From NCBI GenBank assembly GCA_003173995.1, contig PRDT01000082.1, positions 1 through 17,857 on the forward strand: a DNA stretch of 17,857 nt. Reading direction: 5' to 3'. This document shows, one piece after another, positions 7,203 to 15,915 of this stretch (positions are counted from its first letter, which is position 1; every line of letters begins with the position of its first letter). A program made the translations under genes and the position numbers. This DNA comes from Candidatus Levyibacteriota bacterium (GTDB taxonomy: Bacteria > Patescibacteriota > Microgenomatia > Levybacterales > UBA12049). Below the pieces are notes generated by a model. It made no database searches and was not told where the DNA came from. It saw nothing but the letters and a program-made list of their open reading frames with translations.

Positions 7203-8876
7203 ATGGTTATTTCAGATAACGAACTAAAATCAGTACTTCTCAAGTCTAACCTGATAGAGGAAAAGGTCTTGCAGGATGTCGTGGCTTTTGCGAAAAATTC
7301 GCAGGTTTCCTTGCAGCAAGCTATTGTCGAAAATGGCGTTATTTCCGATCAAAAATTAGGAGCTGCTATTGCAGCTTCACTTGACCTCCCTTTTGTTGAA
7401 ATCTCCAAAATGATTATTCCTGAGGAAACATTTCGTATCATTCCGGAAAGAATTGCACGAAAACATAAGATGATTGCATTTGAGGAGGATCCTAAAAAGC
7501 TCAAAATTGCGGTATCAACTTCTGACAATAAAGAACTGCTTACGATGGTTGAGAAAAAAACAGGGAAAAAACCTGTTCTCTACTTTGCAACTGAGACCGA
7601 TATCAATGCAACGCTTCAAATGTATAGAAAAGATTTACAAGCTGTTTGTGACGATATTCTACGCCAAGAGCTTGATAGTGCAAATAACATTGCGAGTGAT
7701 GGCCCCATTATCAAAATTGTTGATCTTATGCTGACGTATGCATACCGGGAAAAAGCATCAGATGTTCATATCGAGGCTGAAGAAGAAAATACACTCGTTA
7801 GATTCCGTATCGATAGTGTCCTTCATGATGTATTAGTCGTTGATAAGAATTTCCATAGTAGTATTGTTACAAGAATTAAAGTCTTAGCACACCTTCGAAC
7901 AGATGAACACTTAGACGCACAGGATGGCAAGATGAGAATGAAGATTGATGACGAACAAGTTGATATTCGTGTTTCAGTGATCCCAACAACAGAAGGAGAA
8001 AAGATTGTCTTGAGACTTCTTTCTTCACGATTTAGATCTTTCTCTTTGACAGACTTAGGTATGACAAAGAAAGAACTTAATAAAATTTCTGATGCAATTG
8101 ATAAGTCATACGGAATGGTCTTATCTACTGGCCCTACGGGAAGTGGTAAAACAACAAGTATTTATGCCCTTCTCAAGATATTAAATACCAGGGACAAGAA
8201 TATTATGACTATTGAAGATCCAGTTGAATATCGAGTGAAGGGAGTCAATCATATTCCTGTCAATTCTCGCTCAGGCCTTACCTTTGCCAACGGTCTTCGA
8301 AGTATCTTGAGACAAGATCCAAATATTATTTTTGTTGGAGAAATTCGAGATAGTGAAACAGCTGATATTGCCGTCAATGCAGCACTTACCGGCCATTTGG
8401 TCTTATCAACTCTTCATACCAATGATGCTGCAACTGCACTTCCTCGTCTTATTGATATGAAAGTTGAGCCTTTCCTTATTGCCTCAACTGTCAATGTTAT
8501 TCTTGCTCAAAGACTGGTGAGAAAAATATGCTTGGTCTGTAAAGAACCACTCACCGTTGATCGCCAATTTATCAGAAAAGACATTTCTCCAGCCATGCTT
8601 GATACCTATTTTGGCAAGAAAAAGTCTATTACTGTCTATAAAGGAATGGGATGCAAAATTTGTCATTCTACAGGATTTGTTGGACGAGTTGGTATATTTG
8701 AAGTCCTCGAAGTGTCTGAAAGAATAAGACAACTCATTATTCAAAAAAGTGATGCAGACTCTATTCGAAGAGCTGCTATTGCAGAAGGTATGGTAACACT
8801 TCTTGAAGATGGACTTGAAAAAGTTGCTGATGGTATAACTACATTAGAGGAGGTCTTGCAAGTCATTAAAGCATAA
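7203..8876 (+). CDS. pilB: Type IV pilus assembly ATPase PilB (GspE family)
   Basis: This 557-residue cytoplasmic ATPase powers pilin assembly from the inner side of the membrane. Residues ~5-65 form an N-terminal MshEN-type domain (pattern LxxVVxxAxxxxxSLxxAIVENGVISDQKLG). Residues ~165-280 are the N2 domain that contacts PilC. The ATPase core shows Walker A GPTGSGKT (310-317), the Asp box MTIEDPVEY (335-343), Walker B IIFVGEIRD (375-383) and the His box STLHTND (402-408). A four-cysteine zinc site (C443, C446, C484, C487) marks PilB/GspE rather than the retraction ATPase PilT. Length is typical of the family. It starts the operon and is separated by only two bases from pilC, so translation is probably coupled. 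All catalytic motifs are intact. Confidence 0.97.
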   Translation: MVISDNELKSVLLKSNLIEEKVLQDVVAFAKNSQVSLQQAIVENGVISDQKLGAAIAASLDLPFVEISKMIIPEETFRIIPERIARKHKMIAFEEDPKKLKIAVSTSDNKELLTMVEKKTGKKPVLYFATETDINATLQMYRKDLQAVCDDILRQELDSANNIASDGPIIKIVDLMLTYAYREKASDVHIEAEEENTLVRFRIDSVLHDVLVVDKNFHSSIVTRIKVLAHLRTDEHLDAQDGKMRMKIDDEQVDIRVSVIPTTEGEKIVLRLLSSRFRSFSLTDLGMTKKELNKISDAIDKSYGMVLSTGPTGSGKTTSIYALLKILNTRDKNIMTIEDPVEYRVKGVNHIPVNSRSGLTFANGLRSILRQDPNIIFVGEIRDSETADIAVNAALTGHLVLSTLHTNDAATALPRLIDMKVEPFLIASTVNVILAQRLVRKICLVCKEPLTVDRQFIRKDISPAMLDTYFGKKKSITVYKGMGCKICHSTGFVGRVGIFEVLEVSERIRQLIIQKSDADSIRRAAIAEGMVTLLEDGLEKVADGITTLEEVLQVIKA

Positions 8877-8878
8877 GT

Positions 8879-9931
8879 ATGAAAGCTCAATCACTCTCAC
8901 TATCACCAACAGACAAATTAAATCTTATCAGTAATTTTTCAACGATGATTAATGCTGGTATTCCTATACTCTCTGCAATTACCTCTCTTTCAGAAGAAGC
9001 AAAAAAAGAAGTGAAATTTATTCTTGAAATAACGCACAAGGACTTGTTGCAAGGAAAGCATTTATATGAATCTTTTGCTAAGTTTCCTCGCATTTTTGAT
9101 GAGGTAACCATTAATATTATTCGCGCATCAGAGCAGTCAGGTACCTTAGATGTTGCATTGAAGGATTTGAGAGAACAAATCAAAAGAGATATCGCATTTA
9201 ATAGAAAAATTCGCTCTGCTCTTACCTATCCTGCTTTGGTAGTTTTGGTCTTTATTGCCGTACTTTTACTGATACTTATTGTCGTAATGCCAAAAATTGC
9301 AACTGTATTTACGCAACTGAAAGTGAAGTTACCTCTTCCAACAAAAATACTTATTTTTAGCTCTAATTTTCTGTTACACCAAACCCTTTTTGCAGTTGGC
9401 GGGTTAGTTCTCTTGGTACTCGTAGGTGCTGTTATTTATAGACTTCAGAAGCAACGCGTTCTCACGTTTTTCTACTCACTGCCAGGTATCTCCAATCTTA
9501 TTCGCGATATGGACTTGATGCGCGTCACTCGTAATTTGCATCTTTTACTGAATGCTGGAGTAAATATTACGAGTGCATTAGACCTCACCGAGCAAGTTGT
9601 TTTGAAAAAAGAGATTGCTCATGCAATTGCTCATGCCAAGCAATCAATTCTTGCAGGCAAGCCTTTGTCATATAGCATGAAGCTTCAACGAAAGATTTTT
9701 CCTAGCACTATGATCGAGCTTGTCCAGGCAGGAGAAAAAACAGGAACCTTAGACAAATCAATGCAGGATACCTATGAATATTTTGACTACAAAGTAACTG
9801 ACACTCTTTCTGTCCTTACTGCACTTCTTGAGCCAGTGATGCTGGTCTTGGTAGCGCTTCTTGTTGGATCAATGATGGTGGCAATTATTGGACCTATTTA
9901 TGGACTTATCGGACAAATAGGCCCTCACTAA
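8879..9931 (+). CDS. pilC: Type IV pilus inner-membrane platform protein PilC
   Basis: This 350-residue protein has two T2SF domains (about 14-138 and 207-338). Each contains the family pattern of a helical cytoplasmic part followed by hydrophobic helices: first copy FSTMINAGIPILSAI and IIRASEQSGTLDVAL, second copy LHLLLNAGVNITSAL and LVQAGEKTGTLDKSM. Membrane segments lie near 116-138, 171-187 and 314-338. PilC/GspF is the platform turned by PilB to insert pilins into the fibre. It is slightly shorter than typical proteobacterial PilC (about 400), mainly because of a short N-terminus. The ATG follows the pilB stop by two bases, and the next gene begins eight bases after its own stop. Confidence 0.96.
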   Translation: MKAQSLSLSPTDKLNLISNFSTMINAGIPILSAITSLSEEAKKEVKFILEITHKDLLQGKHLYESFAKFPRIFDEVTINIIRASEQSGTLDVALKDLREQIKRDIAFNRKIRSALTYPALVVLVFIAVLLLILIVVMPKIATVFTQLKVKLPLPTKILIFSSNFLLHQTLFAVGGLVLLVLVGAVIYRLQKQRVLTFFYSLPGISNLIRDMDLMRVTRNLHLLLNAGVNITSALDLTEQVVLKKEIAHAIAHAKQSILAGKPLSYSMKLQRKIFPSTMIELVQAGEKTGTLDKSMQDTYEYFDYKVTDTLSVLTALLEPVMLVLVALLVGSMMVAIIGPIYGLIGQIGPH

Positions 9932-9939
9932 TCAATGCC

Positions 9940-10404
9940 ATGCAGAAAAAACATCTTCACCAAAAGGGATACACGCTTATCGAAGTTCTTCTCGTGATCT
10001 CAATTTCAGCTATTCTCTTTGGTCTGACAACCATCAATCTGCTCAATGTGCAGCACACAACAAATGTTGTTGCAGCAGAGGAGAGTGTCATTGCAGATAT
10101 CAAAGGCCAACAAATAAAAGCAATGAATGGAAATAACACTGGCGGGAGCTATGGCATTCATTTTACAAGTAATGTCTATACCCTTTTTCAAGGAACAAGC
10201 TGGGGAACAGCAACAGATAAATCTCCAGTAACACTTGATAGTGCGATTTCACTTTCTGGAAATGATATTGTGTTTGATTCGGTGACAGGCGAGGTTCATG
10301 GATACGTTGATGCAACTCCCCCAACAGTTACTGTTGGCCTAACAGCAGGTTCTGAGCAAAAAATACTAAAAATTAATCGTTATGGAGCAGTTACACAGCA
10401 ATAA
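9940..10404 (+). CDS. Prepilin, GspH/FimT-like
   Basis: This 154-residue protein has a class III prepilin signal: ten-residue basic leader ending in Gly10, then YTLIEVLLVISISAILFG. Cleavage by a prepilin peptidase would leave Tyr+1, and Glu+5 is present. After the hydrophobic helix comes a helical KGQQIKAMNG segment and a beta-rich C-terminal domain with YGIHFTSNVYTLFQG and a final KINRYGAVT strand, the pattern of GspH/FimT minor (pseudo)pilins. It could be the main pilin of this small system, but the GspH resemblance favours a minor one. No prepilin peptidase is encoded in the window. Confidence 0.9.
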   Translation: MQKKHLHQKGYTLIEVLLVISISAILFGLTTINLLNVQHTTNVVAAEESVIADIKGQQIKAMNGNNTGGSYGIHFTSNVYTLFQGTSWGTATDKSPVTLDSAISLSGNDIVFDSVTGEVHGYVDATPPTVTVGLTAGSEQKILKINRYGAVTQQ

Positions 10405-10405
10405 T

Positions 10406-12385
10406 ATGAAGTTTTTGAAATTCAAACAACAATCAGGTCAATCACTTATCGAGCTTATGGTCACTGTCGGCTTGGCAGCAGTGCTTTTACCAGCACTCTT
10501 GACTGGATTTGTGGCGTCACGAAGTGGAAGAGCCCAAGCAGAGCAGCGCCAACAAGCTTTGGCTTATATGAAAGAAGGAGACGAGGCAATGAGAGTCTTC
10601 AGAGAAGCCTATTGGCCAACATTTTCAGCAGACAGTAGCCCCACAGCACCTGGAACAGTGTACAAACTACAACAAAATAGTGGTACCTGGCAGCTAGCAA
10701 CAGGAAGTGACCCTCTTTCCGGTGGTTTTACTCGTTCTATTACAATTCTTGACGTGTATCGCAATCCTTCTACCTTTGCTATTGTTGATAGTACAACTCC
10801 CGGGGCAGTCGATGACCCATCTACCAAGCAGGTAACTATTACCGTAACTTGGAACAAACCTATCCCTAATTCATCAGTTAGTACAACAGAATATTTCACG
10901 AGGTATGGCAATACGTCTACCTCACAAAATGGAACTTTACAGCCAGCAGCAAGCGGTGGAGATTGGTGTAATCCTGTTTTACCTCCAATATTCCAAACAG
11001 GTTTAAATGGAACACTCCACGCTGTTAACGTATCACAGGCACCAAGTGGAGGAAATGTTGTTGTTTTTGCTGGTGCAGGACAGAGTGCAAACGGAAATAC
11101 ATATGCTAATATCAATCTCAATGACCCTTCTTCTCCAACTGCCCCAAGCCTTCAGTCAATAAATAATGGCAATTACACTCCAAAAATCAAAACAAATGGG
11201 GCTTTCAATGATACAACCTATGGATATTTAGCCACCCAGCAACACTCTAATCAAGGGCAAGGGACAATTGTGAATTTAAGCAATCTCCAACAAATTGCAA
11301 CATTAGATCTTGGAAACTCTGGAAATGGACAAAGTATCTATGTTATGAATAACTTTCGAGGTTCTGGGAAAAATATAGCCTTTTTAACTGACGATAATAA
11401 AAAATTATATGCTTTTGACATTACTAGCTTGAATACAACAACCTGCACGTCCAGTTCTGTTTGTCATTATAGCCCGATTACAGGAAGCAGTATTGTATTA
11501 GATGGTATAGGATTAAAAGTAATTGGTAACACATCCTCAACTGGGACATTTGCCTATGTAGCAACCAATTCGACATCCAATCAATTAGATATAGTTAATG
11601 TAACTACTACTTCTTCTCCAACAATCACAGCAAGAATCTCTGTCGGAAACAGTCAACCGGGCGTGGATGTATTTCTAGATTCTACTAGGTTGAGAGCTTA
11701 CCTTGTTACAAATAAATCCGCTACTCTTCCTGATTTTTTTACTATAGATGTTAACCCGGGAGATACCACTCCAGCTTGGTATAAGCAAATCTTAAATAAA
11801 TACACTACCACCAATAGCATGAATCCTTCTGGAGTTGTTTTTGTATCAGGGAGTAAGGCAGTTATTGTGGGAACAGGAGGTACAAGAAATTATCAAGTCG
11901 TCGATGCATCCCCAGAAAGTGTGCCTGCAACAATAATTTCCTCGACAAGTTGTCCAGCAGGAACATCTGGAGGATTAAATGTTTCCTATGATATTTATGG
12001 TATAACAACACTTTTTAGCCACGCAAATAGGACATATTCCTATATCATTACTGCCGATTCTGGAAATGAATTTAAAGTAATTGAAGGCGGCACAGGTGTT
12101 GTTGGTAGTGGTGATGGAACATATACATCGAGTCCTATTGATGCTGGACATCCTGTTGCCTGGAATTATTTCACTGGAACTTCAGATACGAATCTCTCCT
12201 ATCAAATAGCTATTGCGCCAGCACCATGCTCTTCTGCAACATACACATTTTCTAATATCTTAACAGGTCCTATTGCATTACCTGGTACAACGTATACTAA
12301 CCCTGGACAGTGTTTGGAATATAAAGTTATTAATAATGGCTCTACGGCTAAATCTTGGACAGTTACATTTAACTATTCATTATGA
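10406..12385 (+). CDS. Large pilin-like protein with predicted beta-propeller (tip adhesin candidate)
   Basis: The chosen start is ATG 10406, just after the upstream stop (TAATATG). An ATG at 10382 in the same frame would add eight residues and overlap the previous gene. The 659-residue product has the leader MKFLKFKQQSG, cleavage before QSLIELMV with Glu+5, and a hydrophobic helix to ~38. Residues ~40-175 resemble a PilV/GspI-type pilin domain. Residues ~185-560 contain repeated segments ending in aliphatic-Asp patterns (for example KLYAFDITSL, QLDIVNVTT, NYQVVDASP), suggesting an LVIVD/YVTN-type beta-propeller. Residues ~575-659 form a beta-sandwich-like end (SSPIDAGHPVAWNYF to TFNYSL). Ordinary minor pilins are 120-250 residues, so the C-terminal extension is exceptional. 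It probably caps the fibre and may bind surfaces or host cells, comparable in position to PilY1 but fused to the pilin. Its stop overlaps the next start by ATGA. Confidence 0.88.
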   Translation: MKFLKFKQQSGQSLIELMVTVGLAAVLLPALLTGFVASRSGRAQAEQRQQALAYMKEGDEAMRVFREAYWPTFSADSSPTAPGTVYKLQQNSGTWQLATGSDPLSGGFTRSITILDVYRNPSTFAIVDSTTPGAVDDPSTKQVTITVTWNKPIPNSSVSTTEYFTRYGNTSTSQNGTLQPAASGGDWCNPVLPPIFQTGLNGTLHAVNVSQAPSGGNVVVFAGAGQSANGNTYANINLNDPSSPTAPSLQSINNGNYTPKIKTNGAFNDTTYGYLATQQHSNQGQGTIVNLSNLQQIATLDLGNSGNGQSIYVMNNFRGSGKNIAFLTDDNKKLYAFDITSLNTTTCTSSSVCHYSPITGSSIVLDGIGLKVIGNTSSTGTFAYVATNSTSNQLDIVNVTTTSSPTITARISVGNSQPGVDVFLDSTRLRAYLVTNKSATLPDFFTIDVNPGDTTPAWYKQILNKYTTTNSMNPSGVVFVSGSKAVIVGTGGTRNYQVVDASPESVPATIISSTSCPAGTSGGLNVSYDIYGITTLFSHANRTYSYIITADSGNEFKVIEGGTGVVGSGDGTYTSSPIDAGHPVAWNYFTGTSDTNLSYQIAIAPAPCSSATYTFSNILTGPIALPGTTYTNPGQCLEYKVINNGSTAKSWTVTFNYSL

Positions 12386-12888
12386 GAAGTCAAAAAGGAT
12401 TTACTATTGTCGAACTCCTCTTATACATGGGGATATTCTCTATTCTCCTCGTTATACTTTTGCAAATTTTTACCTCTATTCTTTCCTTGCATACGGAGTC
12501 TCAGACTACATCAAGTGTCGATCAAGATAGCTCGGCTATTATCAATAGACTCACCTATGATATTCATAGTGCAAGTAGTATCAGCGCACCTGGACTAGGT
12601 ACATCCTGTACCTGGCCTACCCTACCAAGTTGCCAGCTAACCCTTGGTGGAGGGACAACATATACAATGAGTGGCAATAATCTCATGCTTACAGCTGGGG
12701 GCCATACAGCAGGACAACTGAATAGTATTAATACCAAAATTACGAGTATCACTTTTACCACCCTTGGCAATACTGCAGCAGGCAGTAAGCCGAGTATGCA
12801 AATACAATTTACCCTGCAAAGCGTCCAGTTAAGAGAAGGAGGAACTGCCACGTCTCAAACATTTGAGACAACAGTAGCAACACGATGA
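12382..12888 (+). CDS. Prepilin, GspJ/PilW-like
   Basis: This 168-residue protein begins MRSQKG with cleavage after Gly6. The mature start FTIVELLLYMGIFSILL carries Glu+5. A long N-terminal helix is followed by the pattern DQDSSAIINRLTYDIHSA (about 48-65), which is typical of PilW/GspJ minor pilins. The rest is beta-rich and has one Cys pair (near 73 and 81), possibly a disulphide. Both ends overlap their neighbours by ATGA, so it is translated together with the propeller pilin and the GspK/PilX-like gene. It is likely part of a tip complex with them. Confidence 0.88.
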   Translation: MRSQKGFTIVELLLYMGIFSILLVILLQIFTSILSLHTESQTTSSVDQDSSAIINRLTYDIHSASSISAPGLGTSCTWPTLPSCQLTLGGGTTYTMSGNNLMLTAGGHTAGQLNSINTKITSITFTTLGNTAAGSKPSMQIQFTLQSVQLREGGTATSQTFETTVATR

Positions 12889-13286
12889 AAAAAATATTTG
12901 CTAACCAAAAAGGCCAGTCGCTTATTACCCTTCTTTTCTTTATGGTCATTGGTATCACCATTATCTCTGCCGCGGCACTCATATTATTTGCCGATATATT
13001 GGCAAGTAGTAATAACGAGCAAGGTGCAATGGCATATTATGCAGCTGAAAGTGGCATAGAGAATGGGATTTTATATGTCCTGAGCCATCCTGCAACTTCT
13101 GCAAGTCTTACCGTTCCAGGCACAAATGCATCAGCAGCAGTAACTATCACCTATGATAGTGCCACTTCAACTGATACAATAAGCTCAGTTGGCACAAGCG
13201 GGACAACAAGCCGTACTATCCAAGCGCAGGCATCATATAATAGCGGCGCATTTGCTGTCAGCGGGTGGAGAGAGGTAGCACACTAA
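12885..13286 (+). CDS. Pilin-like protein, GspK/PilX type, without Glu+5
   Basis: This 133-residue protein has the leader MKKIFANQKG and mature start QSLITLLFFMVIGITII. Position +5 is Thr instead of Glu. In type II secretion GspK is the pseudopilin that lacks Glu+5 and sits at the very tip. The segment AYYAAESGIENGILYVL (50-66) is the hallmark PilX/GspK N-terminal pattern. The C-terminal part (67-133) is short and Thr/Ser/Ala-rich; true GspK proteins are about 300 residues, so this is a minimal version. ATGA overlap with the upstream gene and a one-base TAATG overlap with the PilM-like gene place it in the operon. Confidence 0.85.
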   Translation: MKKIFANQKGQSLITLLFFMVIGITIISAAALILFADILASSNNEQGAMAYYAAESGIENGILYVLSHPATSASLTVPGTNASAAVTITYDSATSTDTISSVGTSGTTSRTIQAQASYNSGAFAVSGWREVAH

Positions 13287-14047
13287 TGGAAAATAAGAAG
13301 CAAAATGCAATTTTATATATAGAGAAAACACAAGGCATACTGTATGTTGGAAAAGAATCCTTTACTATTCGTTTTCCAAAAGATGTCATCAGTAATGGTG
13401 AGGTCATCGATAAAGGCAAATTGCAACTGCTTTTTACTAACTTTATTACTGAAAATAAAATTCCTCCAGTCCACGTTTTACTTATCTTAAGTCCTGAAAT
13501 TATTTTTGAGAAAAAGCTGAGTGACATGCCGCTTGCTATTCAACATATTGAAATAGAAAAATTTTTAGACTTAGTACCATTTGATAGTATCTTAACTCGA
13601 ACATTTCGCCTTCCCAAGAAAACCACTATTCTTGTTGCCAATAAAGAACTTTGTGAAGTAATTACTGATAGTCTGAAGGCAGAGTCTTGTATCCCAACAG
13701 GTATTGTCGCGCTGAACAGCCTTGAAGAGAAATTACCATCACTGAAAGAAAAGTTTGATGCCCAACTTATTCTCAAAAAGTTAGATACCTTTAAAAGCTA
13801 CAATCTTGATATCAGACTCGAACACCAAGAAAAAATATTAAGCTATAAAGTACCATCGTTGAAAAATCCACAATTTATCGCTCTTATCAGTGTATTTGTT
13901 TTGCTCTTTGTCATTCTTTGCACACAAGTCTATATACAACTGATGAGTAATAAGCCAGCTCCAACCCAAGCAAAGCAGTTAGAACAACTTGCTCCAACAA
14001 CAACGTCCCCCTCCACAGAGCCTTCTGCTTCTGGGTCAGGTCAATAA
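13286..14047 (+). CDS. PilM-like protein with C-terminal transmembrane segment
   Basis: The start is taken as ATG 13286, overlapping the previous stop by one base (TAATG), with GGAGAGAGG about ten bases upstream. An ATG at 13265 would overlap further. The 253-residue product has an N-terminal half with alternating strands (NAILYIEKTQGILYVGK; HVLLILSPEIIFEKKL) like the first half of PilM-type actin-like ATPases in CPR pilus operons. Clear nucleotide-binding motifs are not visible. One membrane segment lies at ~197-220, followed by a short Gln/Pro/Thr/Ser-rich tail (221-253). It appears to be a PilM-like cytoplasmic domain tethered to the membrane, perhaps doing the work of PilM and part of PilN. 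It ends the operon. The family call is from pattern memory. Confidence 0.65.
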   Translation: MENKKQNAILYIEKTQGILYVGKESFTIRFPKDVISNGEVIDKGKLQLLFTNFITENKIPPVHVLLILSPEIIFEKKLSDMPLAIQHIEIEKFLDLVPFDSILTRTFRLPKKTTILVANKELCEVITDSLKAESCIPTGIVALNSLEEKLPSLKEKFDAQLILKKLDTFKSYNLDIRLEHQEKILSYKVPSLKNPQFIALISVFVLLFVILCTQVYIQLMSNKPAPTQAKQLEQLAPTTTSPSTEPSASGSGQ

Positions 14048-14062
14048 ATTCTTCTTATTCAT

Positions 14063-14091
14063 TTACCAAAACCTTTTATTTTCTGTATGAT
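14063..14091 (+). promoter_or_regulatory. Putative promoter of the glycosyltransferase gene, leaderless spacing
   Basis: TTACCA (14063-14068), a 17-base spacer and TATGAT (14086-14091) are followed by six bases and the ATG at 14098. This puts +1 on the start codon. No Shine-Dalgarno sequence is present. Confidence 0.5.
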
Positions 14092-14097
14092 GAAGAT

Positions 14098-15888
14098 ATG
14101 TTGTCTTTGCATTTCTTCAAATCAAAAGCATTCTTCACGATATGTATTGGGTTTGGTGTTGCTACTTATGTTGCTTCAATGCTTCTTGTCAAATTAGATA
14201 GCACATTTACGTATCGTTGGATTGCTTTTGGTCTTTCTCTCAGCTCTGTTATTTCCATCTGTATTTTGTATGTCATCAAGCATATAAAGAGCACTCATTT
14301 TTCGAAAGAAACTTTTGCAAAAGAGGTTGACCCGGTGCTTGGTCTTTTCATTCTGGCGCTTACTGTTAATATGTTTTTCCTTGCAACATATCCATACATC
14401 AGTATTTCTGATGAATTACGAGATGGTGGATTGAATGCCCTCCAAATAGCCTCAGGAACTCTCAAAAACATATGGGGGTATGGCTCTTACGGCGCCCATG
14501 GGCTTATTATTCCAACCATCACAAGCTTCTTTTATTTACTTTTTGGAAGTAGTGTCCTTACCTTTCGTTTGCCAGCTGCATTGTTATCTTCTCTTGATAT
14601 TGTTTTTCTCTATTTGCTTGTGAGAAATCTTTTCAATAGATCTACAGCTTTTTGGGCTTCTCTCATCTTAGTAAGCTTTCCTCTTCATATCTTTTTTGCT
14701 CATACGCAGGTCGTCGTGGCATTTAATTTCTTTTTTGCGTCTGTATTACTATATTTTTTCTATCGTCTTTTGAAATCTCATGCAACCATTGACTATATTT
14801 TCTTTGGCACAGTCGTTGGGTTTGTGTGTAATTTTCATGCAGCCATCCGATCATTTGCCTGCGTCTTACTTCTCATATTGTTCTTTTTAGAAGGGAAAAA
14901 GCTTATTGAAAAGCACTTTGCCTCTATCAAACAGCATAGTCTCCAACTTCTTTTTCTTCTGCTCTTTGCAGTAATTGGATTTGGACCACGTCTTTTATAC
15001 ACAGCTCCTCAAGATTTCTTGCATACATCAAGATTCTCGCTTGAAGATAAAGTGACTGCCCATAAGCCTTTTACACTCAAAGACGCTACCACTATCAAAA
15101 CAAATTATGTGAAATCGCTTATGGTGTATGTCTATGAAACAACCTCCTTTTTCTATCCCGAACCAATTCCACTACTTCCACCATTTCTTGCTATCTTTTT
15201 TATGCTTGGGCTTGGCTACGGCTTTTTTGTGGTAAAGGATAGATTTGTGAATATCTTGCTTTTTCTTCTTCTTACCATTCCGTTTATTAATAGCGCCATG
15301 ACCGATGCTGTGAATGCCGAACATAGACTTTCACCACTTTTACCTGTCGTCGCAACAATTACTGCAATTGGCATTGCATACATTTTTCAACTGCTCAAGT
15401 GGAAAGGGTGGAAATATTTATTTGGATTTATTCTCCTTTGCTATCTAACAACGCAAGTTGTCACCTACTATACCAGTAATGTTGCAAATAAAGGCACTTC
15501 TTTCCAAGACATTGTTACGATGGATACATTTACGTTTCTACAAAGTGATACGCTTCTTTACAAATCTCCAATGCTCAATCTTTCCTATGCCAACAAGACC
15601 TTTATTCCAACACCACTTTGTCTCTATATGTCCCCTAAGAATTTTCAGTACTTCCCAGGAAATATTCGTATTGACGAGCCTGAAGAATACTTTATTCCAA
15701 GTGCAACAATACAATACCAACAAAACTCAGCTATTAGTGATAATGATATTTATGTTCTCCATCAACCATGTGTTCCTGACATTCCCTACACACGTCTTGT
15801 GACACAGCAAACATCTCTTTCTTGCCTGGATTTTAATCACTTTATGTGTCCTCTCGGCAAAAAAGACATCATTTCAATTCACTACTAA
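14098..15888 (+). CDS. Membrane glycosyltransferase, GT39/ArnT-like
   Basis: This 596-residue protein has about a dozen hydrophobic helices and a soluble C-terminal part (~470-596). The first large external loop contains ISISDELRDG (101-110) with an acidic pair D105-E106, matching the catalytic acidic loop of GT-C enzymes of the GT39/PMT and ArnT type. The segment FRLPAALLSSLDIVFLYLLVR (156-176) is a common marker of this family. These enzymes move a sugar from a polyprenyl-phosphate carrier to proteins or lipids on the outer face of the membrane. Together with the O-antigen-ligase-like protein upstream, it could decorate surface proteins or pilins (inference). The C-terminal region contains several Cys and is not recognised. 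The gene follows the pilus operon but has its own likely promoter, and it converges on the TPR gene with a 27-base gap. Confidence 0.85.
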   Translation: MLSLHFFKSKAFFTICIGFGVATYVASMLLVKLDSTFTYRWIAFGLSLSSVISICILYVIKHIKSTHFSKETFAKEVDPVLGLFILALTVNMFFLATYPYISISDELRDGGLNALQIASGTLKNIWGYGSYGAHGLIIPTITSFFYLLFGSSVLTFRLPAALLSSLDIVFLYLLVRNLFNRSTAFWASLILVSFPLHIFFAHTQVVVAFNFFFASVLLYFFYRLLKSHATIDYIFFGTVVGFVCNFHAAIRSFACVLLLILFFLEGKKLIEKHFASIKQHSLQLLFLLLFAVIGFGPRLLYTAPQDFLHTSRFSLEDKVTAHKPFTLKDATTIKTNYVKSLMVYVYETTSFFYPEPIPLLPPFLAIFFMLGLGYGFFVVKDRFVNILLFLLLTIPFINSAMTDAVNAEHRLSPLLPVVATITAIGIAYIFQLLKWKGWKYLFGFILLCYLTTQVVTYYTSNVANKGTSFQDIVTMDTFTFLQSDTLLYKSPMLNLSYANKTFIPTPLCLYMSPKNFQYFPGNIRIDEPEEYFIPSATIQYQQNSAISDNDIYVLHQPCVPDIPYTRLVTQQTSLSCLDFNHFMCPLGKKDIISIHY

Positions 15889-15915
15889 AAGGATTTTTCC
15901 AAAGAGTTAGAGATA

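Noticed and set aside
10382..10405. Upstream ATG for the propeller pilin
   Set aside because: It overlaps the previous gene, and the internal ATG at 10406 gives a normal eleven-residue prepilin leader.
10609..11121. Minus-strand ORF of 170 codons inside the propeller pilin gene
   Set aside because: It is antisense to a frame with a clear prepilin signal and operon overlaps, and has no start signal of its own.
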